NCBI GenBank assembly: GCA_035620615.1
Contig: DASPGM010000023.1
Location: 1-19,208, forward strand
Direction of reading: 5' to 3'
Length of the DNA stretch: 19,208 nucleotides
From: CSP1-1 sp035620615
GTDB lineage: Archaea > Thermoproteota > Nitrososphaeria > Nitrososphaerales > Nitrosopumilaceae
Below the pieces are notes generated by a model. The model saw only the letters and a list, made by a program, of their open reading frames with translations, was not told the origin of the DNA and did not search any database. The position numbers were made by a program, and so were the translations under genes. Below are positions 6,412-13,312 of the stretch, one piece after another; the first letter of the stretch is position 1; each line of letters begins with the position of its first letter.

Positions 6412-7191
6412 TTGTCAGATTATTTAGATCCAAAAATTGAATCAAGATTAGAAAATATACTTGCTAAAAAATCAACACACAAAAAAACTTTTGATGGATT
6501 TAAAAAAAATAAAGTAATTAACGAGGTTTTAGATAAACCAACCGTTTTTGAATTATATAATTTGATCAAATCTAAAATAATCTCCTATGTTAACGGGGTT
6601 GTAAAAGCAGGAAAAGAATCTGTAGTTTTTTGGGCTGTTGATGGAAATCAAAAGGATATAGCTCTCAAAGTTTATCTTGTGAGTACTGCAAATTTCAAAA
6701 AACGTGCCCCCTATCTTGTTGGGGATCCACGCTTTTCACGAATAAAAAAGGGGACAAAAAACCTAGTTTATTTGTGGGCTCAAAAAGAATTTCGAAATTT
6801 ATCACTTTGTTATGAAAAAGGACTTCCTGTTGTGCGGCCAATTCATGTAACAAAAAATATTCTGGTATTGGATTTTATTGGAAAAAATGGGGTTCCAGAA
6901 AAAACTCTTTTATCTTCACAGGTAGATCAATCAGATTATGAATCTGCTATTTCTTTAATTCGGAGACTTTACAAAGAGGCTAAACTGGTTCATGGAGATT
7001 TTTCAGAGTATAATATTTTTAAAACAGAAAATGGTTTGCTTCTTTTTGATCTTGGATCTGCAGTTGATCTACGACACCCTAATGCAAAAGAGTTTCTTCA
7101 AAGAGACATTAATAATATCACTAAATTCTTCGTAAAAAGAGGTTTGACAGTTCCAAATCCAGTTGATGTCTTCCTCAAGGTAACAAAATGA
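6412..7191 (+). CDS. rio1: RIO1-type serine/threonine kinase/ATPase
   Basis: RIO1 acts in late maturation of the small ribosomal subunit, working mainly as an ATPase. The 259-residue protein has a helical N-terminal part, then the flexible nucleotide-binding loop as VVKAGKESVV (63-72), the ATP-contacting Lys K86 in IALKVYL, the catalytic loop HGDFSEYN (D196, N201) and metal-binding D213 in FDLGSAVD. The usual RIO motif here ends in Gln (IDxxQ); this copy has Ser at 216. The start is TTG at 6412, preceded in frame by a stop and with a TATA-like box 25 bases upstream. It overlaps the KH gene by four bases (ATGA). RIO1 next to a Dim2-like KH protein is a known archaeal pairing. Confidence 0.95.
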   Translation: MSDYLDPKIESRLENILAKKSTHKKTFDGFKKNKVINEVLDKPTVFELYNLIKSKIISYVNGVVKAGKESVVFWAVDGNQKDIALKVYLVSTANFKKRAPYLVGDPRFSRIKKGTKNLVYLWAQKEFRNLSLCYEKGLPVVRPIHVTKNILVLDFIGKNGVPEKTLLSSQVDQSDYESAISLIRRLYKEAKLVHGDFSEYNIFKTENGLLLFDLGSAVDLRHPNAKEFLQRDINNITKFFVKRGLTVPNPVDVFLKVTK

Positions 7192-7757
7192 GCTTTGAAA
7201 AAATCATTAGAATTCCAGAGGACAGAATAGGTGTATTGATAGGTAAATCTGGAAAAACAAAGTCAAAAATTGAAAAATCGTGCTTTGTAAAATTAGAAAT
7301 AAACAGTGATTCTGGAGAAATTCTGATTAGTGGGATGGGAAAAATTGATGATATTCAACCGTTTAAGGCAATGGAAATTGTTATGGCAATTGGCAGAGGC
7401 TTTTCACCAGAGACTGCGATGGTATTACTAAAAGGTGAAAATGCTTTACATGTAATAGATTTGAGGGAGTTTGTAGGAAAATCCTCAGCACAAGTTGAAA
7501 GGATAAAAGGGAGAATTATTGGAGAAGGGGGTAAGGCGAGGACAAATATGGAAAATCTAAGTGGCACTAAAATTTCAGTTTATGGAAGAACCGTTGCAAT
7601 TATTGGTTCACCAACACAACTTAAACTTGCAGTAAATGCTATTTCTTCACTTTCTGGTGGAAGTATGCATGGTTCAGTTTATAATAAACTTGAAACTGCC
7701 AGGAGAAAAGATAAGTTGGAGAAATTAAGATTGTGGGAGAATCAAGATGTCTTCTAA
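7188..7757 (+). CDS. Dim2/Pno1-like KH-domain RNA-binding protein
   Basis: This is the archaeal relative of Dim2/Pno1, which binds the 3' end of small-subunit rRNA during maturation and, in archaea, contacts aIF2. It has two KH domains: the first with GxxG loop IGKSGK (G19-G22) and the second with IGEGGKAR (G112-G115). At 189 residues the length is typical. The middle stretch around 60-85 with MAIGRGFSPE is characteristic of the family. The ATG at 7188 overlaps the RIO1 stop (ATGA) and is preceded by AAGGT at a six-base distance, a short Shine-Dalgarno sequence. Its last 11 bases overlap the top6B start. The context with RIO1 strengthens the ribosome-assembly role. Confidence 0.93.
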   Translation: MSFEKIIRIPEDRIGVLIGKSGKTKSKIEKSCFVKLEINSDSGEILISGMGKIDDIQPFKAMEIVMAIGRGFSPETAMVLLKGENALHVIDLREFVGKSSAQVERIKGRIIGEGGKARTNMENLSGTKISVYGRTVAIIGSPTQLKLAVNAISSLSGGSMHGSVYNKLETARRKDKLEKLRLWENQDVF

Positions 7758-9585
7758 AGGAAATTTTGATCAAATTTCTCCAAGTGAATTTTTTTACAGA
7801 AATCGAGATTTAGCTGGATTTAGCAATCCCACTAGATCACTTTATACTGCAGTACGAGAATTTGTTGAAAATGCACTTGATGCATGTGATCAACAGGGAA
7901 TACTTCCAGACGTACATTTATCGATAAAGGCAGTAGATCCAGAAAAACCTGACCCAAAACCATACATTCTTTCCGTTAAAGATAATGGACCTGGTATAGA
8001 GTCAAAGCACGTTCCTTTAGCCTTTGGAACCGTTCTCTATGGCTCAAAGTTTGGATTAAAACAAGCTAGAGGGATGTTTGGATTAGGGGCTACGATGGCT
8101 ATTCTTTATGGTCAAATAACCACAAATAAACCGGTTTTCGTAAAAAGCTCAACTGATGGGAAAATTCAAGATTCATATGAATTGATTTTAGACATTCAAA
8201 AAAATAAACCAATTATATTAAAACATGAGACCCAAGAAACTTCAAAAACAGGACTCTCAATTAGTATTTGTTTAGAAGGAGATTATGCTAAAGCTGGTGC
8301 AAAAATACGTGATTATGTATATCAAACCTCACTTATTACTCCTTACGCAACAATAACTTTTGATGATCCTAAAGGAGAAAAATTCCGTTATACAAAAATT
8401 GTAAGAACAATGCCTCCAGCTCCTACAATTATTAGTCCACACCCTTACGGAGTTGATGTTGAAACAATAAAAAGAATGATTGGTGACTCTCAGTTTACAA
8501 TTCCAACTGTTGATAACAATACAATTGAAAGGGTTAAATCAGAATTAGGCTTGAAAAAAAAGGATCTTAACTATACTGGAATCATGGAACGAGCAAAAAA
8601 ACGTTGGTCTTCTTTATCACGAAATGTTCGTGTTGTAATTGCTGTAATGTCATTTCTTAAATTGGATTTTGCAAACCTCAGTAAAATTCGAATTGATGAT
8701 ATTGATGTCTCACGGAAAAAACTTACCTACTGGGATTTTGGAGAATCTAAATCTTTTACAATTGATATGGATCCTGAGAGCGATTACTACAAACAGCTAA
8801 CAAATACTGTCCAAGGAGAAACACTAGTTTCCTTTCTCACTAAACGATTTCAAAGAGTTGGTAGAACAACTGCAGAAAAATTTGCAGATTTTGCAGGCTT
8901 TAAACCCGAGAAAAGAATTGGAACGATGTCAAATGAAGAGCTAGTAAAACTAAGTGATTCTTTACAAAAATTTCCTACTTTTTTATCTCCTGATCCAAGC
9001 TGTCTTGCTCCTCTTGGTTCTGAGCCATTAGAAAAAGGAATGAAAGCTTTTTTTAATCCTGATTTTATTTCTGTAATTCAACGTGGTGCATCTGCATATT
9101 CTGGTTTCCCATTTGTAGTTGAAATGGGAATTGCATATGGGGGGGCAATACCTGCAGGAGGGACAAAGGTTTATCGATTTGCTAATAGAATTCCTCTACT
9201 TTATGATGAAGGCAGTGATGTTGTGTTAAAAGTTGTAGGAGAAATAGATTGGAGTAGATACAAAGTTAAAGGCGATCCTCCTCTTGTAATAGTTTCTCAT
9301 ATTTGTTCCACTAGAATTCCATATAAAACCGTTGGAAAGGAAAACGTATCAGATAGACCTGAAATTGAACGAGAATTAAGATTGGCACTACAGTTTTTGT
9401 CGCGAAAATTAGCTACGTATATGTCAAAAAGGGGACTTGCAGAAATGGAAAAGAAGAGAGCAAATCTTTATTTGAAGTATCTTCCTCTGGTATCAAAATT
9501 CTGTACTGAGCTTGCAGGTAAAAAAAAGGAACCAGATTATAAAAAAATGTTAAAGGAGGCAGTGTCAATTGAAGCCGAAACCTAA
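7747..9585 (+). CDS. top6B: DNA topoisomerase VI subunit B (ATPase)
   Basis: Subunit B is the ATPase that drives strand passage by the type IIB topoisomerase VI heterotetramer. At 612 residues it carries a complete GHKL (Bergerat) site: E38-xxx-N42-xx-D45 in REFVENALDA, DNGPGI with D79, G81 and G83, and GMFGLGA (109-115). A helix-two-turn-helix region follows at about 225-310, and then the transducer domain, with a conserved IPYKTVGKEN element supplying the likely switch lysine. The ATG at 7747 overlaps the KH gene by 11 bp and has GGGAG shortly upstream. The 3' end carries a strong AAAGGAGG sequence serving subunit A. All catalytic residues are intact. Confidence 0.97.
   Translation: MSSKGNFDQISPSEFFYRNRDLAGFSNPTRSLYTAVREFVENALDACDQQGILPDVHLSIKAVDPEKPDPKPYILSVKDNGPGIESKHVPLAFGTVLYGSKFGLKQARGMFGLGATMAILYGQITTNKPVFVKSSTDGKIQDSYELILDIQKNKPIILKHETQETSKTGLSISICLEGDYAKAGAKIRDYVYQTSLITPYATITFDDPKGEKFRYTKIVRTMPPAPTIISPHPYGVDVETIKRMIGDSQFTIPTVDNNTIERVKSELGLKKKDLNYTGIMERAKKRWSSLSRNVRVVIAVMSFLKLDFANLSKIRIDDIDVSRKKLTYWDFGESKSFTIDMDPESDYYKQLTNTVQGETLVSFLTKRFQRVGRTTAEKFADFAGFKPEKRIGTMSNEELVKLSDSLQKFPTFLSPDPSCLAPLGSEPLEKGMKAFFNPDFISVIQRGASAYSGFPFVVEMGIAYGGAIPAGGTKVYRFANRIPLLYDEGSDVVLKVVGEIDWSRYKVKGDPPLVIVSHICSTRIPYKTVGKENVSDRPEIERELRLALQFLSRKLATYMSKRGLAEMEKKRANLYLKYLPLVSKFCTELAGKKKEPDYKKMLKEAVSIEAET
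9552..9559 (+). promoter_or_regulatory. Strong Shine-Dalgarno sequence for top6A inside top6B
   Basis: AAAGGAGG lies nine bases before the TTG at 9569, within the last codons of top6B. It is the best Shine-Dalgarno match in the window and fixes TTG 9569 as the top6A start; the nearby GTG at 9562 is in another frame. Confidence 0.75.
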
Positions 9586-10675
9586 AACTAGTCCAAAAAA
9601 ATCTACTGAGGAAAGACGAAAGTTACTTGCTCAACTTTTAAAAAATAAGGGAACTGAAATTTATGAGGATCTTGAAAAAGGAAAGTTTCCTTCTTTTTCA
9701 GTCCCAAGCCGATCTGTTAGTAACATAGTTTATGATAAAAAATTACGCCAATACATACTTGGGTCTAATGCAAGTCTTCGAAGCTCTAGAAATATGTCGC
9801 AACTTCGCTCTTTTACTCAATTGATGTGGTTAGCATTTTTTGCTAATCGCTTAGTAAACGAAAAAAAATCATCTACACTTAGAGATATTTATTATTCCTC
9901 ACAAGCGTTTGAAGTTGATTTTGAAGATCAACCTGAATCTGATAACATTATTGTAGATTTAGAAGCTGTTCTAACCAGGCCCCGTGAGGATCTACATATT
10001 TTTCCAGAAGAGAGAAGCAGTGTTTTTGGGGATCTTACAATTGAATATACTGTTCCAGGATATGAGGGTAAAAGATCAAACCTTTCAGATCATCCCGATG
10101 GATACTTAATTGGGCCTAGTCTGAGTAGCTGTGAACTAGTTGACACAAGTGCAGAACTTGTAATTGCAATTGAAAAAGGTGGATTATTTACACGATTTGT
10201 AGAAGAAAAAGTAGACAAAAAATTCAAGGCAATTATTGTTGACACTGCAGGACAAGCTCCAAGATCAACTAGATATTTACTAAAACGATTACATGACGAG
10301 ATGGGTCTTCCTGTTGTAATATTAACAGATGGAGATGTTTATGGAGAACATATTGCAATGGTAATCAAATCAGGTTCTGCAAATGCTGCACATTTAAGAG
10401 AGCTGACAGTTCCTGATGCAAAATGGCTTGGCGTTTGGGCTTCTGATATTGAAAAATATAAACTCCCCACTATTCCTATGACTGAATCTGATATCAAAAG
10501 AATTACAGATTTACAAAAAGATCCTAGATATCAAGAAGGTAATTGGAAAAAACAACTAGAAATTTTCCTAAAACTAAAAAGAAAAGCAGAACTTGAAGCA
10601 TTTTCAAAATACGGTTTGACAAATATTACTGATAAATATCTTCCAGAAAAACTAGAGTTAGCAAAGAGTTTATAA
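9569..10675 (+). CDS. top6A: DNA topoisomerase VI subunit A (DNA-cleaving, Spo11-like)
   Basis: Subunit A makes the double-strand break, joining a tyrosine to each 5' end. The 368-residue protein has a basic N-terminal tail, a winged-helix CAP domain with RDIYY, in which Y109 is the expected catalytic tyrosine (it aligns with Tyr135 of yeast Spo11), and a TOPRIM fold with E202 in AIEKGG and D254/D256 in TDGDVYGEH. The family usually has DGDPYG, so Val replaces Pro here. The TTG start overlaps top6B by 17 bp and has a strong Shine-Dalgarno sequence. The stop overlaps the convergent Hsp20-like gene: TTATAA encodes both stop codons. Subunit order B then A is common in archaea. Confidence 0.97.
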   Translation: MKPKPKTSPKKSTEERRKLLAQLLKNKGTEIYEDLEKGKFPSFSVPSRSVSNIVYDKKLRQYILGSNASLRSSRNMSQLRSFTQLMWLAFFANRLVNEKKSSTLRDIYYSSQAFEVDFEDQPESDNIIVDLEAVLTRPREDLHIFPEERSSVFGDLTIEYTVPGYEGKRSNLSDHPDGYLIGPSLSSCELVDTSAELVIAIEKGGLFTRFVEEKVDKKFKAIIVDTAGQAPRSTRYLLKRLHDEMGLPVVILTDGDVYGEHIAMVIKSGSANAAHLRELTVPDAKWLGVWASDIEKYKLPTIPMTESDIKRITDLQKDPRYQEGNWKKQLEIFLKLKRKAELEAFSKYGLTNITDKYLPEKLELAKSL

Positions 10676-11131
10676 TTTTTTAATTCGTAATGTCAGAACC
10701 CCATTTCTATACTTAAAATCATTAATCTTCATTTCATTTGAACCTTCAATAGGGACTTCTTTTGAAAAATTACTTGAACCACGAATGTAAAGAATTCCAT
10801 CTATGAGTCTAACCATTACTTTGTCTTCAGGGCCAGGTACTTCTGAAACAAAAATGATTTCTTCATCCCCTTTTATAAGATCATAAACCCAACTTTTGGT
10901 TTCTTGTTCACGTACAGTGTATTTTGGTTTTTGGTCTTTTGTCATTTTTTTAAGTACAACAACCCAATAAATCATAGTTAAAGCTGCAGCGCCAATTAAG
11001 ATAAAACTAACATACCCAATGCCTGAACGTTGGGACATTATGTAAACAATTCCAAGAAATAAAATTATCATAATAGGAATCACATAGTTAAGTGATTGTT
11101 CATTTGAGTATGTTCCTTTATAACTTGCCAA
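10670..11131 (-). CDS. Membrane-anchored protein with C-terminal Hsp20/CS-like domain
   Basis: Residues 16-33 and 41-60 form two membrane helices, a hairpin anchor with both tails probably cytosolic. After a basic linker, residues 90-153 look like an alpha-crystallin/CS-type beta sandwich: EVPG at 97-100, DGILYIRG at 111-118, a strand with KEVPIEG, and a closing RNGVLTLRI at 142-150. These match the Hsp20 landmarks ELPG, DGVLTIRG and NGVLxI in the same order and spacing. The domain ends there without the IxI tail that small heat-shock proteins use to assemble. The start is TTG at 11131, about 27 bases after a TATA box. It is convergent with and overlaps top6A by 6 bp. The Hsp20 call is by pattern, not by search; chaperone activity is inferred. 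Confidence 0.78.
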   Translation of the reverse strand: MASYKGTYSNEQSLNYVIPIMIILFLGIVYIMSQRSGIGYVSFILIGAAALTMIYWVVVLKKMTKDQKPKYTVREQETKSWVYDLIKGDEEIIFVSEVPGPEDKVMVRLIDGILYIRGSSNFSKEVPIEGSNEMKINDFKYRNGVLTLRIKKL

Positions 11132-11152
11132 TCAAAGAAAATTCTTCTTACC

Positions 11153-11164
11153 AAATATAAAGTA
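11153..11164 (-). promoter_or_regulatory. TATA box for the Hsp20-like gene
   Basis: On the minus strand this reads TACTTTATATTT, centred about 27 bases before the TTG at 11131. It stands back-to-back with the TATA-like box of the 11202 gene, with fewer than 10 bases between them. Confidence 0.5.
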
Positions 11165-11171
11165 TTTTTGA

Positions 11172-11179
11172 TTTTTATT
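11172..11179 (+). promoter_or_regulatory. TATA-like box for the 67-residue membrane protein
   Basis: TTTTTATT is centred about 26 bases before the TTG at 11202. No ribosome binding site is seen between, so the transcript is probably leaderless. Confidence 0.45.
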
Positions 11180-11201
11180 ACCAAAACTAGATAGAAAACT
11201 A

Positions 11202-11405
11202 TTGAATTCAAGTAAAAATGCACTAAATAATATTCTGGTAAAAGGAACAATTATTGCCTTTTTAATAACAATACCATCTTTAGCCTCTTTTTTTATTACT
11301 TGGTATATCTTAAATGACGTAATTTTAGCTGCTATTACTGCTACAATAATTCATTTTACTATAATGGCCTTTTCATTTAAAATATCAAAAAAAATTTTTC
11401 ATTAA
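11202..11405 (+). CDS. 67-residue two-helix membrane protein, unknown
   Basis: I do not recognise this protein. It has a short polar N-terminus, two hydrophobic segments at about residues 16-36 and 40-58, and a basic tail (KISKKIFH), so it probably forms a membrane hairpin with its basic ends in the cytosol. The start is TTG at 11202; no ATG is available before the first helix, and a TATA-like box 26 bases upstream supports it. It is divergent from the Hsp20-like membrane protein, sharing a 70-bp promoter region. Low complexity of hydrophobic residues makes homology hard to judge; the promoter spacing is the main reason to believe it is real. Confidence 0.6.
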   Translation: MNSSKNALNNILVKGTIIAFLITIPSLASFFITWYILNDVILAAITATIIHFTIMAFSFKISKKIFH

Positions 11406-11427
11406 GTACTAATTTGAGAAATTGAAC

Positions 11428-11437
11428 TTTAATTATA
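11428..11437 (+). promoter_or_regulatory. TATA box for the winged-helix three-gene unit
   Basis: TTTAATTATA is centred about 25 bases before the ATG at 11457, consistent with a leaderless start for the first gene of this unit. Confidence 0.5.
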
Positions 11438-11456
11438 TGAATTAAATTTTATTATT

Positions 11457-11822
11457 ATGGATATATCAAAAATCGAGAAAGACCTGATCTCAGAAATAAA
11501 ACTTAGTCCTATTCAAGCTAAAATTTTCCTATTAATAGTAATGGAAGGTAAAATGCTTCCAGAAAAAATTGGAAAAAAACTTGATATTTCAACTAGGGAA
11601 GCTATGACTGTTGCAAAACAATTAATAGAATTTGGTGGTTTTATTGAAATTTCTAAAAATGAATTTGAATCTATGCATCCTAGGTTTACCGCAGTGAATA
11701 TGTATAGGAAGATGTGTGAACGAGAAAAAATAGATTTCAAAAGAAATGTCACAGTTGATAATATTGGAATTGCTTTGGAAAGACCATATGAAGATGCAAG
11801 GACTAAATATAACAGAAATTGA
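11457..11822 (+). CDS. TrmB-like winged-helix protein, 121 residues
   Basis: Residues 16-66 look like a winged helix: a first helix with SPIQAKIFLLIVMEG, a second with PEKIGKKLDIS, a recognition helix with TREAMTVAKQLIEFG, and a wing GFIEISKN. The following HPRFTAVNMYRKMCERE segment parallels the PxRYRAV helix that follows the winged helix in TrmB-type archaeal regulators. The TrmB sugar-binding domain is absent; the C-terminal 30 residues are polar and short. It may be a small DNA-binding transcription regulator. It heads a three-gene unit: the next gene starts 10 bp after its stop. Its own ATG follows a TATA box by 25 bases. The fold is assigned by pattern; the target is unknown. Confidence 0.78.
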   Translation: MDISKIEKDLISEIKLSPIQAKIFLLIVMEGKMLPEKIGKKLDISTREAMTVAKQLIEFGGFIEISKNEFESMHPRFTAVNMYRKMCEREKIDFKRNVTVDNIGIALERPYEDARTKYNRN

Positions 11823-11832
11823 GTGAAAAATC

Positions 11833-12231
11833 GTGGAAACAAATTCTCAAACTTGTAAACATCAACCCGTGTATTTTGGAGCCGTTAACATAAATCTCAA
11901 TGAGCGAACCATCGGCTCGGTTGATGTTTGGCGATGTGGAGTTTGCAAAAAAAAATTTTGTGAAGAAAAACAGCTAGGTATTGAATCAATTACTGATATT
12001 GTTGGCATGCCAAAAATTGAATCTGATGAAAAATGGTGCGTTATTGTTAGCAAAATTCAAACAGGAAAAGATAAGTGGAAATTAGCAAAAATCAAAGAAA
12101 ATGGTAAAATAAATTTTGAAACAGTTGATGAGAAAATCATCGAATTAAAAATAAACAATTTTAAAATAGAAGACGATCATCATTGGAGTTTTCTAATTGA
12201 TGATCATATTGGTAGAGCTGTAGAAATTTAG
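11833..12231 (+). CDS. Hypothetical protein with N-terminal Cys/His cluster, 132 residues
   Basis: I do not recognise this family. The N-terminal third has C8-K-H10 and C35-G-V-C38, with C43 nearby, which could bind one zinc ion in a small ribbon. The rest has alternating strands and charged turns and carries one isolated cysteine (C69). There is no signal peptide or membrane helix, so it is cytosolic. The start is GTG at 11833, preceded by GAGTGA at about seven bases, which works as a Shine-Dalgarno sequence, unlike first genes in this window. It sits between the winged-helix gene and a 94-residue gene on the same strand with gaps of 10 and 8 bp, so the three are surely co-transcribed. Confidence 0.72.
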   Translation: METNSQTCKHQPVYFGAVNINLNERTIGSVDVWRCGVCKKKFCEEKQLGIESITDIVGMPKIESDEKWCVIVSKIQTGKDKWKLAKIKENGKINFETVDEKIIELKINNFKIEDDHHWSFLIDDHIGRAVEI

Positions 12232-12239
12232 GTTTAAGA

Positions 12240-12524
12240 ATGAACATTAAGGTAAACATTAGTAACATTGATGGCAGCCAAATGGCAGCTAAAATTACAG
12301 GAAAATTTGAGATTGAAAGTAATTTGTTTAAATTTACGGCAATTGCATTTGGACGAATTGGTGGTCAAAATGTTGGCGTTAAAATATCAAAAACCACTGA
12401 AAAATCTCTTAAAAAACTCGGGTATGATGTTGATGAAGTAATTAATACACTTCAAAAAAATTTATTGCAAGGAAATTTGTCATTACCTGAGGGTCTAAAA
12501 AGAGAATCTTTTGTTGATGATTAA
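12240..12524 (+). CDS. Hypothetical protein, 94 residues
   Basis: I do not recognise this family. The protein is cytosolic, with beta-strand-like segments in the first 55 residues (including an FGRIGGQNVGVKI stretch) and a helical C-terminal part beginning near residue 55. It has no cysteine, catalytic motif or membrane segment. The ATG at 12240 is 8 bp after the stop of the Cys-cluster gene, with AGGT seven to eight bases upstream as a weak Shine-Dalgarno sequence. It ends four bases inside the convergent mtnP gene. It is the last gene of the winged-helix unit, and its role would follow from that of its partners. Confidence 0.72.
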   Translation: MNIKVNISNIDGSQMAAKITGKFEIESNLFKFTAIAFGRIGGQNVGVKISKTTEKSLKKLGYDVDEVINTLQKNLLQGNLSLPEGLKRESFVDD

Positions 12525-13312
12525 AATTCTGCTTCTGATAATGCTTTTTCGCAAAAACATTTTTTAGTTTTTGGAATTTTCTCAATAAGAGAAGTAAGTA
12601 ATTTCTTTGTAATGATAACATTTTTTGATAAAGTTTCCATTACTTCTTTTGCAGTTACGGGTTTTTCAGCCCACACATCATAGTCGGTAATGCTAGATAT
12701 TGACACATAACAGATTTGTGCTTCTCGTGCTAATTGACATTCTGGTACAAGTGTCATGCCAATAATATCTGCATCAGTTTTTCTAAAGAACTTTGATTCG
12801 GCTTTGGTTGAAAATCTGGGACCTTCAATGCAAACATATGTACAATTTTTATGAATTGGAATTTTTTGGTCTTGTGCAACTTGTAAAACTATTTCTTGGA
12901 GTTCAGGACAAAAGGGATCCGCTACAGAAATATGAATTACTCTCCCATTTTCTGAAAAAGTTCCAGCACGAGATTTTGTAAAGTCAAGAAACTGAGTAGG
13001 AAGTGCAAAATGCCCTGGTGCATATTCTTCTTTTAGACTTCCAACAGCAGATGGTGCAATAATCCGCTTAACCCCTAGTTCCTTAAATGCCCAAATATTT
13101 GCCTTGTAATTTATTAAATGCGGAGGTATGGAATGTTTTTTTCCATGTCGCGGTAAGAACGCAATTTTTCTATCTTTAAAATTACCCACAGTAATTGTGT
13201 CAGAAGGTTTACCGTATGGGGTATCTATTGTAATTTCAGTAGCATCTTGAAGCAGTCCAGAATCATAAATCCCAGTACCACCAAAAATTCCAATTTCTGC
13301 TTGATATTTCAT
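12521..13312 (-). CDS. mtnP: S-methyl-5'-thioadenosine phosphorylase
   Basis: This enzyme splits methylthioadenosine (a by-product of polyamine and other SAM-dependent reactions) with phosphate into adenine and methylthioribose 1-phosphate. At 263 residues it has the phosphate-site GGTG (11-14) and R55-H56, a PSAVGSL segment, EGPRFST (163-169), GMTLVPE (185-191), and TDYDVW, in which D210 and D212 select 6-aminopurines. That favours MTA over inosine/guanosine. A CFC pair at C252-C254 near the C-terminus resembles the CXC disulfide of thermophilic archaeal MTA phosphorylases. Its ATG overlaps the apt stop by one base (TAATG), so adenine made here can be taken by Apt. It ends four bases inside the convergent 94-residue gene. 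Confidence 0.95.
   Translation of the reverse strand: MKYQAEIGIFGGTGIYDSGLLQDATEITIDTPYGKPSDTITVGNFKDRKIAFLPRHGKKHSIPPHLINYKANIWAFKELGVKRIIAPSAVGSLKEEYAPGHFALPTQFLDFTKSRAGTFSENGRVIHISVADPFCPELQEIVLQVAQDQKIPIHKNCTYVCIEGPRFSTKAESKFFRKTDADIIGMTLVPECQLAREAQICYVSISSITDYDVWAEKPVTAKEVMETLSKNVIITKKLLTSLIEKIPKTKKCFCEKALSEAEF

Noticed and set aside
11202..11405. 67-residue ORF as a toxin of a toxin-antitoxin pair
   Set aside because: There is no antitoxin-like partner next to it; the winged-helix gene has its own promoter and unit. Two hydrophobic helices alone do not show toxicity.
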